From the NCBI GenBank assembly GCA_028686735.1, contig JAQUBO010000011.1:1-43225 (forward strand): a DNA stretch of 43,225 nucleotides, in the 5' to 3' direction. Below, piece by piece: positions 17,036 through 25,814 of the stretch. Within the stretch, counting starts at the first letter, position 1; every line of letters starts with the position of its first letter. Source of the DNA: Bacteroidales bacterium. Lineage in GTDB: Bacteria > Bacteroidota > Bacteroidia > Bacteroidales > ML635J-15. Under the pieces are notes generated by a model, which saw only the letters and a program-made list of their open reading frames with translations, made no database searches and was not told the origin of the DNA. Position numbers and translations under genes: made by a program.

Positions 17036-19270
17036 ATGTGTAAAAATGCAAAAATAATTAAAGGAAAACTGGCAACTGAGTTTCTCATTTTTATAGCTTT
17101 GACTATTGCTGGTGTGTTTTATGTTTATAAAACTTGGCATTACATTCAGCATAATCGTGAAAATGAAATTTTGGTTTTAGCAAATTCCGCAGCTTCGTTG
17201 ATACAAACTAATTTGTTGGACAGCCTTAGTATTTCAGTAGAAGACACTTTAAAACCAGAATATAAAAAAATAAAACAAGACTTAGAAGATTTTGTTAAAG
17301 TTAATGATAAGTCAAGGTTTGTCTATATCTACACAGGTATAGATGGCGATATCTTTTTTATAGTTGAATCGGAACCACACTATTCGGATGACTGGTCTCC
17401 TCCTGGACAAAAATTTACTGAAGCAAATGAAGATTGCCGTGAGGCGTTTTATGAGTCGAAACCAGTAGTTACTAATGTGGTTACAGATAGATGGGGCAAA
17501 TGGATTAGTGTTTATGTGCCGATAAAAAGCAAAGATACTGGTAAAACCATTGCAGCATTAGGAATAGATTTTAATTTTAAATCATGGTATAAGTACATAT
17601 TTATTGAATTAACGAAGTCTGTGTTTCTTGTAATACTCTTTTTAGTTGCCTCTATGTTCCTAATAATAATACGTTTAAAGAATAAATTGTTAAAAAAAGA
17701 AATAGCGGAGCGTATAATTAAAGAAAAGCAAATTAAAGAAAAAGAAATTAATTACATGCGTATTGCCAATAAAATGACAGATGTTGTATGGTTGATGGAT
17801 CTTGAAGGAAAGAGTATATTTGTTTCGCCCTCCATACAACAATTTACGGGCTTTACCGAGAGTGAGTATTTAAGCCAAACAATAAAGCAGCGTTTTACAC
17901 CCGAAAGTGCAATTGTGGCATTAAAAGCACTTGGAGAAGAATTGATATTATATCACAGTAATGCAGAAGATAAAAAAGTACATAACCGAAAACTTGAACT
18001 GGAGTATATGTGTAAAGACGGCTCAACAAAATGGGGCGATTTGATAGCATCTCCATACATTGATAACAGTAATAAAATAATTGGAATACATGGAGTTACA
18101 CGTGATATAACAGAAAAAAAGAAAGCTAAAGAAGAACTTATAAAAGCTAAAGAAAAAGCCGAAGAAAGCGATAGATTAAAGTCAGCTTTTCTATCAAATA
18201 TGAGTCATGAAATTCGTACACCTATGAACGGGATACTTGGTTTTGCTTCACTACTAAAAAGGCCTAATTTGACAGGCGAAAAGCAACAACAATATATCAG
18301 GCTCATTGAAACAAGCGGTACTCGAATGTTAAATATTATAAATGATATTATTGACATTTCGAAAATAGAATCGGGTCAAATGAATTTATTTAGTGATGAT
18401 TTTAATTTAAATGAAATATTGCAAAATTTGATGTTCTTTTTTAAACCAGAAACAGATGTTAAGGGTATTGATTTAACTTTTTCGTGTGGTTTAAAAAATG
18501 AAGATTCCTTTATTAATACTGACAAGGAAAAATTATATGCAATTCTGACAAACTTGATTAAAAATGCCGTTAAATTCACCAACTCTGGACATATACATTT
18601 TGGATATAAGAAAAATAAAAATGAGTTGTTGTTTTTTGTAAATGACTCCGGTAAAGGTGTCTCGCCTGAGCAAAAAGAATACATTTTTGAGCGATTTAGA
18701 CAAGGTAGCGAGTCTCATGCAAGAAGTTATCAAGGAGCTGGTTTAGGATTATCAATTACTAAGGCATACGTAGATATGCTGGGTGGACAAATCTGGGTTG
18801 ATAGTGTCTTAGACAAAGGCTCGGACTTTAATTTTACAATACCATATAAACCTCCCAAAGAAAAGACCGAAATTTTAATTGACGAGGTGCTTAGCTTAGA
18901 TGATATTAAAAAATATGGTTTAAAACTTCTTGTTGCCGAAGATGATGAAGATACTGTGATATTTTTGAAACTTGTATTTGAGAATATTGCAAAAGAGTTG
19001 CATTTTGCAAAAACTGGAAATGAAGCCGTAGAAAAGTTTAAAAAATATTCACCAGATATAATTTTAATGGATATTCAAATGTCGGGGATAAGCGGTTATG
19101 AAGCAACGAAAGAAATAAGAAAAATTAGTAAAGATGTTGTTATTATCGCACAAACTGCTCATGCCCTCTCTGAAGACAAGGATATAGCCATAAAGACAGG
19201 ATGCAATGACTTTATTGCAAAACCTTATACCGATATTGAGATATTAGAATTGGTAAAAAAGTATATTTAG
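17036..19270 (+). CDS. Hybrid histidine kinase/response regulator
   Basis: I start this 744-residue protein at the ATG at 17036; an in-frame TTG lies two codons upstream. Order: membrane segment (about 13-31), an extracytoplasmic sensor of about 155 residues with a Cache-like look (VYIYTGIDGDIFFIVES...DRWGKWISVYVPI), second membrane segment (about 190-210), a PAS domain (about 235-360), HisKA with NMSHEIRTPMNGILGF (phospho-acceptor H391), HATPase_c (NAVKFTNSG, NDSGKGV, GAGLGLSI) and a C-terminal receiver (VAEDDEDT; phospho-acceptor D679 in ILMDIQM; K at AKPYTD). It has no output domain, so phosphate is probably passed on to a separate protein. No partner gene lies beside it. The ligand is unknown. 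Confidence 0.93.
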   Translation: MCKNAKIIKGKLATEFLIFIALTIAGVFYVYKTWHYIQHNRENEILVLANSAASLIQTNLLDSLSISVEDTLKPEYKKIKQDLEDFVKVNDKSRFVYIYTGIDGDIFFIVESEPHYSDDWSPPGQKFTEANEDCREAFYESKPVVTNVVTDRWGKWISVYVPIKSKDTGKTIAALGIDFNFKSWYKYIFIELTKSVFLVILFLVASMFLIIIRLKNKLLKKEIAERIIKEKQIKEKEINYMRIANKMTDVVWLMDLEGKSIFVSPSIQQFTGFTESEYLSQTIKQRFTPESAIVALKALGEELILYHSNAEDKKVHNRKLELEYMCKDGSTKWGDLIASPYIDNSNKIIGIHGVTRDITEKKKAKEELIKAKEKAEESDRLKSAFLSNMSHEIRTPMNGILGFASLLKRPNLTGEKQQQYIRLIETSGTRMLNIINDIIDISKIESGQMNLFSDDFNLNEILQNLMFFFKPETDVKGIDLTFSCGLKNEDSFINTDKEKLYAILTNLIKNAVKFTNSGHIHFGYKKNKNELLFFVNDSGKGVSPEQKEYIFERFRQGSESHARSYQGAGLGLSITKAYVDMLGGQIWVDSVLDKGSDFNFTIPYKPPKEKTEILIDEVLSLDDIKKYGLKLLVAEDDEDTVIFLKLVFENIAKELHFAKTGNEAVEKFKKYSPDIILMDIQMSGISGYEATKEIRKISKDVVIIAQTAHALSEDKDIAIKTGCNDFIAKPYTDIEILELVKKYI

Positions 19271-19310
19271 ATACTGTCCATAATGTCCGATTTACTCACA
19301 ATGGAATTTT

Positions 19311-19346
19311 AATTTAGCGGTGTTCGTGATACCGTTTCGCTAAATT
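19311..19346. repeat. Nine-base inverted repeat downstream of the hybrid kinase
   Basis: AATTTAGCG (19311-19319) and CGCTAAATT (19338-19346) are perfectly complementary around an 18-base loop that can itself pair (GGT...ACC). A second small hairpin, TCCGTC...GACGGA, follows at 19371-19386. There is no T-run, so termination is uncertain. These structures lie between the kinase stop and the MITE-like element. Confidence 0.6.
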
Positions 19347-19410
19347 CTTCATTTCGACACCGCTCACTTCTCCGTCGGCTGACGGATCAGCACATAGCAA
19401 TGTATCACGT

Positions 19411-19706
19411 TAGCCCGCATTATTACTTTCAGTGAGGGCTAAAGCCGTGCATCGCATTATTTCTGGTTGGCTTGTAACAAGTTGTTAGTCAGTGGATTGG
19501 CACGGTGTTTATGCTTTTATTATTAGCCAAATTTTGAGAAAGCTTACAATTATCTTTGTGCATCTGCTTCGTTGCGAAACTCTTGAACCTTAAGCTCACG
19601 AACACCAACAAAATATTATAAAAAGTGTGAGTAAATATAAGGATATATCTGCAAGTTTCGACGCCTACCAGCTACACAAAGCTAATCGTATGAATAATGC
19701 GGGTTA
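19411..19706 (-). mobile_element. MITE-like element, copy A
   Basis: The 296-bp segment is bounded by near-identical terminal inverted repeats: TAGCCCGCATTATTA at the left and, read in reverse, TAACCCGCATTATTCA at the right. Its right half, read on the minus strand, aligns over about 150 bases with the left half of the segment at 30923-31174 (shared blocks CGATTAGCTTTGTGTAG, GGTCGTGAGC/GTTCGTGAGC, AGATGCACAAAGA). It encodes nothing. No clear target-site duplication is seen. It ends three bases from the stop of the small Cys-rich gene. Confidence 0.65.
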
Positions 19707-19708
19707 TG

Positions 19709-19957
19709 CTAGTTTTGAAAACAGTCATCCGCCGCTTTTTTATTTAGTAATTCAAGTGTCTCCATTATTATAGAAGAAAGCTCCTCAAAAAAAACAGTAT
19801 CATCTATATTGCTGTCTCGCTCAAGTCTCTCCAATTCAGCTAATCCCACTCTGCATTGCTTAATAAATCTGCATCTTTCGCACCATCTATCACAATAATT
19901 ATGAATTCCAGAGATTATATTGTCATTGTGGTTGTCTTTATATTCTTGTTTCTTCAT
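19709..19957 (-). CDS. Small Cys-rich protein of unknown function
   Basis: Starting at the ATG at 19957, the protein has 82 residues. The N-terminal part holds four cysteines in the pattern C-x3-C-x2-C-x5-C (YCDRWCERCRFIKQC), a likely zinc or iron-sulfur site; the rest is an acidic helix. The frame can be extended to a TTG at 19978, but the ATG version is simpler. I recall similar C-D-R-W-C-E-R-C proteins as uncharacterised in Bacteroidetes, but no function is established. It is a single gene next to a MITE-like element. Confidence 0.7.
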   Translation of the reverse strand: MKKQEYKDNHNDNIISGIHNYCDRWCERCRFIKQCRVGLAELERLERDSNIDDTVFFEELSSIIMETLELLNKKAADDCFQN

Positions 19958-20360
19958 AAAATTTATTTTTAGGTGCAAATCTTTGAGATTATTATTTCAA
20001 ATAGTTGTAAAATAAATCGTCATATATATTTTTACATAATCTTTATCAGAGAAATATTTTTTGCCGTAGTATCCAGTTGTAGGAAATGGGCTGTGTATTT
20101 TTCTCATAATAGATAAACTTACATTTTGTAACTTAGAAAACACTGTAAAAAAACATCAATTATCTAATAATCAAGCTATTAAAGATGTCTGTACATACAT
20201 TAACAGTGTAATCAAGGAACATTTATGCTAATATTTTAAATAAAAAAATGAATTATTCTGCATATAAATTAAAAATACTCATTAATTTTAATAAATGCAG
20301 CTGAATTTTGCTAAAAATAACCATTATTGTACGAGAAACAAAGAGTTTAGAAAAACTGTT
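19958..20360. other. Intergenic stretch without a recognisable gene
   Basis: These 400 AT-rich bases lie between the small Cys-rich gene and the end of mnmE. I see no open frame with recognisable sequence, no RNA gene and no strong hairpin with a T-run. Confidence 0.45.
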
Positions 20361-21743
20361 CTACTTACCGATGCAAAATTTTGAGAATATTGATTCTAAT
20401 ATTTCGTTATTACTGATATTCCCCGTAATCTCCCCAAGATAATACATTGCTTCTCGTAAGTCTTGTGAGACAAAATCGCCACTCAAACCTGCTTTGATTG
20501 CCTCGTTTGCTCTTAGAAGTGCCACATTTGAGTTTTTAAAAAGCTCGAGATGCCGATTGTTTGTTAAAATAAGATTTGTCTCCGACGATTTTAGTGAATT
20601 TACCCAAGATGCCATAAGTTTTGATAAGTTCTCTAAATTTTCACCAGTTTTAGCTGATATCTTTAATACTTGAGCGTACTCTTTGAGCTTAGTTGTTAAA
20701 TCTTTTTTCGCTATATCATTTTTATTTAAAAGAATTAAAAGATATTGGTCATCGGTAATTTTATCTTTAATATTTTTAATGAAGATAAGTGTTTCTTTAT
20801 CAGTTGAATTAGCATCTATCATTAAAAGTATTACCTGAGCCTTTGCAATATTTTTATAAGTTCGCTCCACTCCCATTTTTTCGATAATATCCTCAGAGTC
20901 TCTAATGCCTGCAGTATCTATTAATCTAAATTTTATCCCATCAATTATAATAAGTTCTTCCAGACTATCTCGTGTAGTACCTGGAATATTAGAAACAATA
21001 GCTCGATCCTCTTTTAGTAAAGCATTTAGCAGTGTTGATTTACCGACATTGGGTTCACCTATAATAGCTACTGGTATGCCAGTTTTTATTGCGTTTCCGT
21101 ATTTAAAAGAATCAATCAAATTGTTTGTTCTTTGGATTAGTTCTTCTGTAATATCACTTAATTGTGTTCTGTCAGCAAATTGGACATCTTCTTCACCAAA
21201 ATCAAGTTCGAGTTCCATTAGGGAGACTAATTCAAGCATTTTTTGTCTTAAATCTGATATTTCATTAGATATTTGCCCTTTCATTTGGTTAAGTGCTAAT
21301 CGATGCCCTTCTTTAGTACTACTAGCAATAAGATCAGCAACTGCTTCTGACTGTGATAGATCCATTTTTCCATTAAGAAAAGCTCTTTTGCTAAATTCAC
21401 CAGGTTGTGCTACTGAGGCACCATTTAAAACCAATTCTGAAATTATTTGAGACTGAATGTAATCTGAGCCATGGCAATATATTTCGACAGAATTTTCTCC
21501 TGTAAATGAGTGGGGTTCATAAAACTTAACAATTAAAACTTCATCAAGTATTATGTTATTTTTAGTTTTAATTGCAGTAAAGATCATTTGTCCAGGCTTG
21601 CTTGCAAGAAACTTTTGAGGTTTATTTAACAGTTTTGCCGCAATTTCGACACTTTTGAGTCCACTAAGCCTAATAATTGCAATCGCTCCTACGCCAGAAG
21701 GTGAAGAAACTGCACAAATTGTTTTATTATCTTGATTAAACAT
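20361..21743 (-). CDS. mnmE: tRNA modification GTPase MnmE
   Basis: MnmE with MnmG installs the 5-carboxymethylaminomethyl group on U34 of certain tRNAs. The 460-residue protein has the N-terminal tetrahydrofolate-binding domain (TGENSVEIYCHG), a helical domain, the inserted G domain with GEPNVGKS (229-236), DTAGIR and LNKND, and the invariant C-terminal FCIGK with the catalytic cysteine. Length is normal. A TATTTTTG box at 21749-21756 ends five bases before the ATG, with TTTG 21 bases further upstream, so the transcript should be nearly leaderless. It sits next to tRNA-Asp, which is on the other strand. Confidence 0.97.
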   Translation of the reverse strand: MFNQDNKTICAVSSPSGVGAIAIIRLSGLKSVEIAAKLLNKPQKFLASKPGQMIFTAIKTKNNIILDEVLIVKFYEPHSFTGENSVEIYCHGSDYIQSQIISELVLNGASVAQPGEFSKRAFLNGKMDLSQSEAVADLIASSTKEGHRLALNQMKGQISNEISDLRQKMLELVSLMELELDFGEEDVQFADRTQLSDITEELIQRTNNLIDSFKYGNAIKTGIPVAIIGEPNVGKSTLLNALLKEDRAIVSNIPGTTRDSLEELIIIDGIKFRLIDTAGIRDSEDIIEKMGVERTYKNIAKAQVILLMIDANSTDKETLIFIKNIKDKITDDQYLLILLNKNDIAKKDLTTKLKEYAQVLKISAKTGENLENLSKLMASWVNSLKSSETNLILTNNRHLELFKNSNVALLRANEAIKAGLSGDFVSQDLREAMYYLGEITGNISNNEILESIFSKFCIGK

Positions 21744-21748
21744 GCTTG

Positions 21749-21781
21749 CAAAAATATAATTTTTACTGATAACAAAGCAAA
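21749..21781 (-). promoter_or_regulatory. mnmE promoter
   Basis: On the minus strand TTTG (21778-21781), a 21-base spacer and TATTTTTG (21749-21756) fit the Bacteroidetes consensus. The -7 box abuts the start codon region. Confidence 0.6.
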
Positions 21782-21876
21782 ATAAAAAAATAATTAAAAT
21801 AATCTAAGTTGTATCTTACTGAAAATCAAATCAATCAAATTAAAATCTAAAAAAACGGCATTTTTTTAAAAAAAGA

Positions 21877-21908
21877 TTTGGCAGATTGAAAAACCTGCTA
21901 TATATTTG
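21877..21908 (+). promoter_or_regulatory. tRNA-Asp promoter
   Basis: TTTG (21877-21880), a 20-base spacer and TATATTTG (21901-21908) match the Bacteroidetes promoter. The -7 box ends 12 bases before the first tRNA base. Confidence 0.78.
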
Positions 21909-21920
21909 CAGTCGATTTAA

Positions 21921-21994
21921 GGATTGGTAGTTCAGTTGGTTAGAATACCGGCCTGTCACGCCGGGGGTCGCGAGTTCGAGTCTCGTCCAGTCCG
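21921..21994 (+). tRNA. tRNA-Asp (GTC)
   Basis: The 74-base sequence folds as a full cloverleaf: acceptor GGATTGG with CCAGTCC (one T-G pair), anticodon stem CCGGC/GCCGG closing the loop CTGTCAC with anticodon GTC (21955-21957), and a T arm containing GTTCGAG. The discriminator is G (21994). CCA is not encoded. It reads Asp codons GAC/GAT. Confidence 0.97.
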
Positions 21995-22000
21995 CAAAAA

Positions 22001-22027
22001 GGTTCTCAGTTTTGAGAGCCTTTTTTG
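22001..22027. terminator. Terminator after tRNA-Asp
   Basis: An eight-pair stem (GGTTCTCA with TGAGAGCC, one G-T pair) with loop GTTT is followed by six T on the plus strand and preceded by five A, so it can work in both directions: for the tRNA and for the kinase-RapZ gene that ends at 22030. Confidence 0.88.
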
Positions 22028-22029
22028 TT

Positions 22030-23475
22030 TTATTCCTTTATATTCAATTCTCGATGTACCAAAATCACACCAATTTTGTAATGTTTTTTAATATACTTTG
22101 TCATCTTTTCGGCACAATATACACTTCTATGTTGCCCTCCAGTACAGCCAAAGCTTATTGATAATGAATTAAAATTACGTTCTATATAATTATCAATTGT
22201 TGGCTTTACATTTTTAACAACATTAAGCATAAATTTATCAATATCAGAGTTTGCCTTAAAAAAATCAATTACAGCTTTGTCTTTACCTGTAAGAATTTTA
22301 TATTCTTGATACCTTCCTGGATTTTCAATACCTCTACAATCAAATACAAAACCACCTCCATTGCCTGTTTTGTCTGCTGGGTAGGATTTTTTAAAACTAA
22401 AACTTGTAACTGTTATGGTAAACTCAGGAAAGACTATGGGATTAAATTTTTCAGTCGTAGCTAGTTGGTATAAAACATTATGCAGTTCTGGGTAGCTTTT
22501 AAAAACCTCTTTATTTTCGAGCATTATCTTAATGTTTTTTAACGCAAAAGGGATGCTTTCAATAAAATGTGATTTTTTTTCAATTAAACCTCTAAAACCA
22601 TAAGACCCCAAGGTTTGTAAAATCCTTATAAGTGCATAATAATTAAATTGATTTCTAAACGCCTCTTTGTCAATAGGAATGTACGATTGAACTTGTGCGA
22701 TATAGTGTTCTACTAGCTCTTCTTTTACATATTCTGGCAACTGAGCTTTTGCTTGAAATAAAAGCGATGCAAGGTCATATTGAATAGCTCCTTTTCGTCC
22801 GCCTTGATAATCTATAAAATATGGCTCACCATCTTTTATCATTATATTACGTGACTGAAAATCTCTAAACATAAAGAATTTGTCTCCATTTTTTGCGAGA
22901 TATTCAGCTATATTATCAAAATCTCTTTGGAGTTTTCGTTCATCAAAATTTATTCCACTAACTTTTAAGAAATAATATTTAAAATAATTTAGGTCAAATA
23001 ATATTGACTCCTTATTAAATTCACTTATTTGATAGCACTGCTCAAAATCAATATAAGCAGCAGAAGTTATCTGCATTTTAGCAAGTTCTGTAAGTGCTTT
23101 TTTAAAAAGAGTTTTCGTAGTATCTGTTATTTCTCCAGTTTTATTATCAGTTTGAAGCATTTCAAACAATGACTGGTCTCCTAAATCTTCTTGAAAGTAA
23201 ATGGTTTTATCCTCCGACACATAATATAATTCCGGGACTTTTATATCTAAAGATTTAAAAAGCTGTGTAAAATAAATAAACGTACTATTCTCCTCTTTAT
23301 TAGAACTAAAAACGCCGATTACAGTTTTTTGCCCATATTTAAATCGGTAATAATTCCTATTAGAGCCAGCTTGTACAAGTTTTTCTATCTTGTCTGGATT
23401 TTTTCCTGTAAAAACGATAAAATTATCAAGAATTTTTTTTTCTTTTTCGTCTATTTCAAATAAAGGATATGACAT
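22030..23475 (-). CDS. AmgK-like sugar kinase fused to RapZ C-terminal domain
   Basis: The 481-residue protein joins two domains. Residues about 30-335 are an aminoglycoside-phosphotransferase-fold kinase: AGSNRNYYRF nucleotide loop, EDLGD hinge, catalytic RDFQSRN (D205, N210) and the metal-binding IDYQGG (D222). The R-D-x-x-S-R-N form resembles AmgK, which phosphorylates N-acetylmuramate/N-acetylglucosamine at the anomeric position, more than resistance enzymes. Residues about 355-475 match the C-terminal domain of RapZ (FVFDCRGIENPGR, then FGCTGGQHRSVYCAE at 443-457), which in E. coli binds glucosamine-6-phosphate and the sRNA GlmZ. The RapZ P-loop domain is absent. The next gene, 92 bases upstream on the same strand, is anmK. 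A role in amino-sugar recycling is inference. Confidence 0.87.
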   Translation of the reverse strand: MSYPLFEIDEKEKKILDNFIVFTGKNPDKIEKLVQAGSNRNYYRFKYGQKTVIGVFSSNKEENSTFIYFTQLFKSLDIKVPELYYVSEDKTIYFQEDLGDQSLFEMLQTDNKTGEITDTTKTLFKKALTELAKMQITSAAYIDFEQCYQISEFNKESILFDLNYFKYYFLKVSGINFDERKLQRDFDNIAEYLAKNGDKFFMFRDFQSRNIMIKDGEPYFIDYQGGRKGAIQYDLASLLFQAKAQLPEYVKEELVEHYIAQVQSYIPIDKEAFRNQFNYYALIRILQTLGSYGFRGLIEKKSHFIESIPFALKNIKIMLENKEVFKSYPELHNVLYQLATTEKFNPIVFPEFTITVTSFSFKKSYPADKTGNGGGFVFDCRGIENPGRYQEYKILTGKDKAVIDFFKANSDIDKFMLNVVKNVKPTIDNYIERNFNSLSISFGCTGGQHRSVYCAEKMTKYIKKHYKIGVILVHRELNIKE

Positions 23476-23567
23476 ATTTTTTTTATAAATATAATTTAAA
23501 CTTACACAATAATTACAACATTGCTAAAAAAAGTAAAAATTTCATTAATTTACTAATTTTAGTTTGA

Positions 23568-24632
23568 TTATGGATTACAAATTACCCCACAACACGAGTC
23601 TCTCTTTGCACCAGTAACGCTAGATAGGATGTTTACTTCTGATCGTATTCGCAACACCCCGAGAAAAGCAAAAATCAGAGCTTCTTTAAAATCTATTATT
23701 TTGTTGTCTGGTATTTGGATTTTACAAGAAGATAAAGCTCTAATATTATTAATAAGGAACTTGTTATACGCTCCTCCTCCCGTAATAAGAACACTTGTAT
23801 GTTTATTTAGCTCCTTTACTAAAATATGTGCAATATGTATGCTGAAAGTGTGCATTAAATCAGCAGTATTTTTCTTTTGAAACTGATTTAATATTGGGTT
23901 TACATTTTGTTTAACCCACTCTATTGACAATGATTTAGGATAATTTTGCTGATAATATTCTAAGTTATTAAGTTTGTGAAAAAGCTCACGAATTAAAACA
24001 CCTGATTTAGCAATTTCGCCAGCATTATCAAACTCCATATTAAGTTGGCGGGCAAATTTATTAAACACAATATTTACTGGTGAAATATCATACGCTATTC
24101 GTTTACCAAGTTTGTTATTATACGAAATATTTGAGAATCCTCCCAAGTTAAGACAAGCTGGATAATTGCTAAATAAGAGTTTATCGCCAATTGGCACAAG
24201 TGGAGCTCCTTGACCTCCAAGAGCAACATCTCCTCGTCTAAAATCGCAAACAACCGGAATACCAGTTAATTTTGCTATAATTTCACCGTTTCCTATCTGA
24301 TAAGTGTAATTTTCTTTTGGTTTATGAAAGACAGTGTGTCCATGAGATGCAATAATGTCAGGTTTAATTTTTGATTGTTTAGTTACATTATTTACAGAGG
24401 CAGCTGCAAATTCTGAAAATTTTTTCTCTACAACTATTATTTCGTTTGCTGAATAATCGCTAATACTTATGAGTTTTTGTCGTAAGCTATGCGGATATAC
24501 AAAAGAATTTGCGTATAATATTTCAAAACTCCAGTTACAATTTTTGTATTCAAATAAGCAAATTGCAATATCAAGTCCGTCAACTGATGTTCCAGACATC
24601 AGTCCTGCGGCAATATATCTTTGTGCAATCAA
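23568..24632 (-). CDS. anmK: Anhydro-N-acetylmuramic acid kinase
   Basis: AnmK opens and phosphorylates 1,6-anhydro-MurNAc recovered from peptidoglycan turnover, giving MurNAc-6-P. The 354-residue protein has the N-terminal LMSGTSVDGLDIA phosphate-binding motif, SHGHTVFH, the GDVALGGQGAPLVP segment and the late ITGGGAYN motif, all typical. The best start is a TTG at 24632; the only nearby ATG lies inside the MSGTS motif, which would remove a conserved strand. A TATATTTG box (24661-24668) lies about 30 bases upstream. It precedes the kinase-RapZ gene on the same strand. Confidence 0.93.
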   Translation of the reverse strand: MIAQRYIAAGLMSGTSVDGLDIAICLFEYKNCNWSFEILYANSFVYPHSLRQKLISISDYSANEIIVVEKKFSEFAAASVNNVTKQSKIKPDIIASHGHTVFHKPKENYTYQIGNGEIIAKLTGIPVVCDFRRGDVALGGQGAPLVPIGDKLLFSNYPACLNLGGFSNISYNNKLGKRIAYDISPVNIVFNKFARQLNMEFDNAGEIAKSGVLIRELFHKLNNLEYYQQNYPKSLSIEWVKQNVNPILNQFQKKNTADLMHTFSIHIAHILVKELNKHTSVLITGGGAYNKFLINNIRALSSCKIQIPDNKIIDFKEALIFAFLGVLRIRSEVNILSSVTGAKRDSCCGVICNP

Positions 24633-24719
24633 TGTTTTATTTTTTAAGAAATAATTGAAACAAATATAGTTAAATTAAAACATTTTTATTAATTTAGCGG
24701 TATAATAAAAAATATAGAT

Positions 24720-25571
24720 ATGAAAAGAATAATAGTCCCAATTGATTTCTCCCAAGAGTCTATTAAAGGTCTTGAGTTGGCAATTATTTATGCTAATAAA
24801 TTTAATTCTGATTTACAAATGGTTTTTGTGCAGAGCAAAAAACCTGGAAGGTTTCATGTTAAACTAGAAAATCAGTACAATTCTGCAATGGAAGAGTTCG
24901 AGCGTATGCTTCGCAAATACAAAGATAAATTGCATAAGGACTGTAAATTTACCTACATAATTAAATCTGGTAAGATTCATGAAGAGGTCGCAAATCAAGT
25001 TGATGCTTTTGATGACTCTATGATAATTTGCTCAACAGATGGAGAGTCTGGTTTTGCAGATTTTGTTATGGGCAGCAATGCCTCTCGTATTGTTCAGGAA
25101 ACAGATAAACCGATTATAACAGTAACTTCAGAGAAATATATTGGTAATGTTGAAAAAATAGTTTTACCTCTTGATATATCAAAAGAAACTCGCGAGAAAG
25201 TGCCAATGGTTGCAAGAATTGCAAGTGCTTTTAATTCTGAAGTTCATATTATTAAGGTTACCAGTTCAACTAACGAGGGGATACACAATAAGCTAAGAAT
25301 GTATGCGACGCAAGTGAAAAAATATTTTGACGAAAAAGGTATAAAATACCAGTCAGAACTTTTAGTTGGCGACAATATAGCGGACTCTACAATCGAATAT
25401 GCTAAAACAATTGATGCAGATTTAATTGCCATAATGACCGAGCAAACAACTAGCTTAGCAAACCTTCTTCTTGGAACTCATGCTTATCAGATACTTAACA
25501 CCTCACCTATACCTGTTCTTAGCATAACTCCAAAAGGATTATTCTTTACTTATCACAAAATTGCACGGTAA
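24720..25571 (+). CDS. Universal stress protein, tandem UspA domains (copy 1)
   Basis: The 283-residue protein contains two UspA domains, about 1-140 and 147-283. The first begins KRIIVPIDFSQES and ends with GFADFVMGSNASRIVQ...PIITV, which keeps the G-x2-G-type nucleotide loop; the second begins EKIVLPLDISKET and ends LANLLLGTHAYQILNTSPIPVLSI. Such proteins bind ATP or sense stress; the exact role varies. A close paralogue follows after 243 bases and shares the upstream region, so this is a tandem duplication that includes the promoter. The likely -7 box is TAATTTAG, one base off consensus. Confidence 0.92.
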   Translation: MKRIIVPIDFSQESIKGLELAIIYANKFNSDLQMVFVQSKKPGRFHVKLENQYNSAMEEFERMLRKYKDKLHKDCKFTYIIKSGKIHEEVANQVDAFDDSMIICSTDGESGFADFVMGSNASRIVQETDKPIITVTSEKYIGNVEKIVLPLDISKETREKVPMVARIASAFNSEVHIIKVTSSTNEGIHNKLRMYATQVKKYFDEKGIKYQSELLVGDNIADSTIEYAKTIDADLIAIMTEQTTSLANLLLGTHAYQILNTSPIPVLSITPKGLFFTYHKIAR

Positions 25572-25814
25572 ACTCTAATAAGTATTCTTTGCAATAACAA
25601 TCTGGAATTAGTTGTGCTATATAGACTTTATATGGAATACAGGTAATAAGTTATACAATCTACTATTTAAGAATATTCAAAAAAATTTGCGTTTAATATT
25701 GTAAAACTCCATTATAATGATAGAACAAAACAATTTTTTTTAGAAATAATTGCAAGCAATATAGTTAGATTAAAACATTTTTATTAATTTAGCGGTATAA
25801 TAAAAACTATAGAT

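Noticed and set aside
20905-21450. 181-codon frame opposite mnmE
   Set aside because: It is the antisense shadow of the MnmE G domain and helical domain.
22030-23475. Aminoglycoside resistance gene
   Set aside because: The fold is shared, but the R-D-F-Q-S-R-N loop, the RapZ domain and the anmK neighbour point to sugar metabolism.
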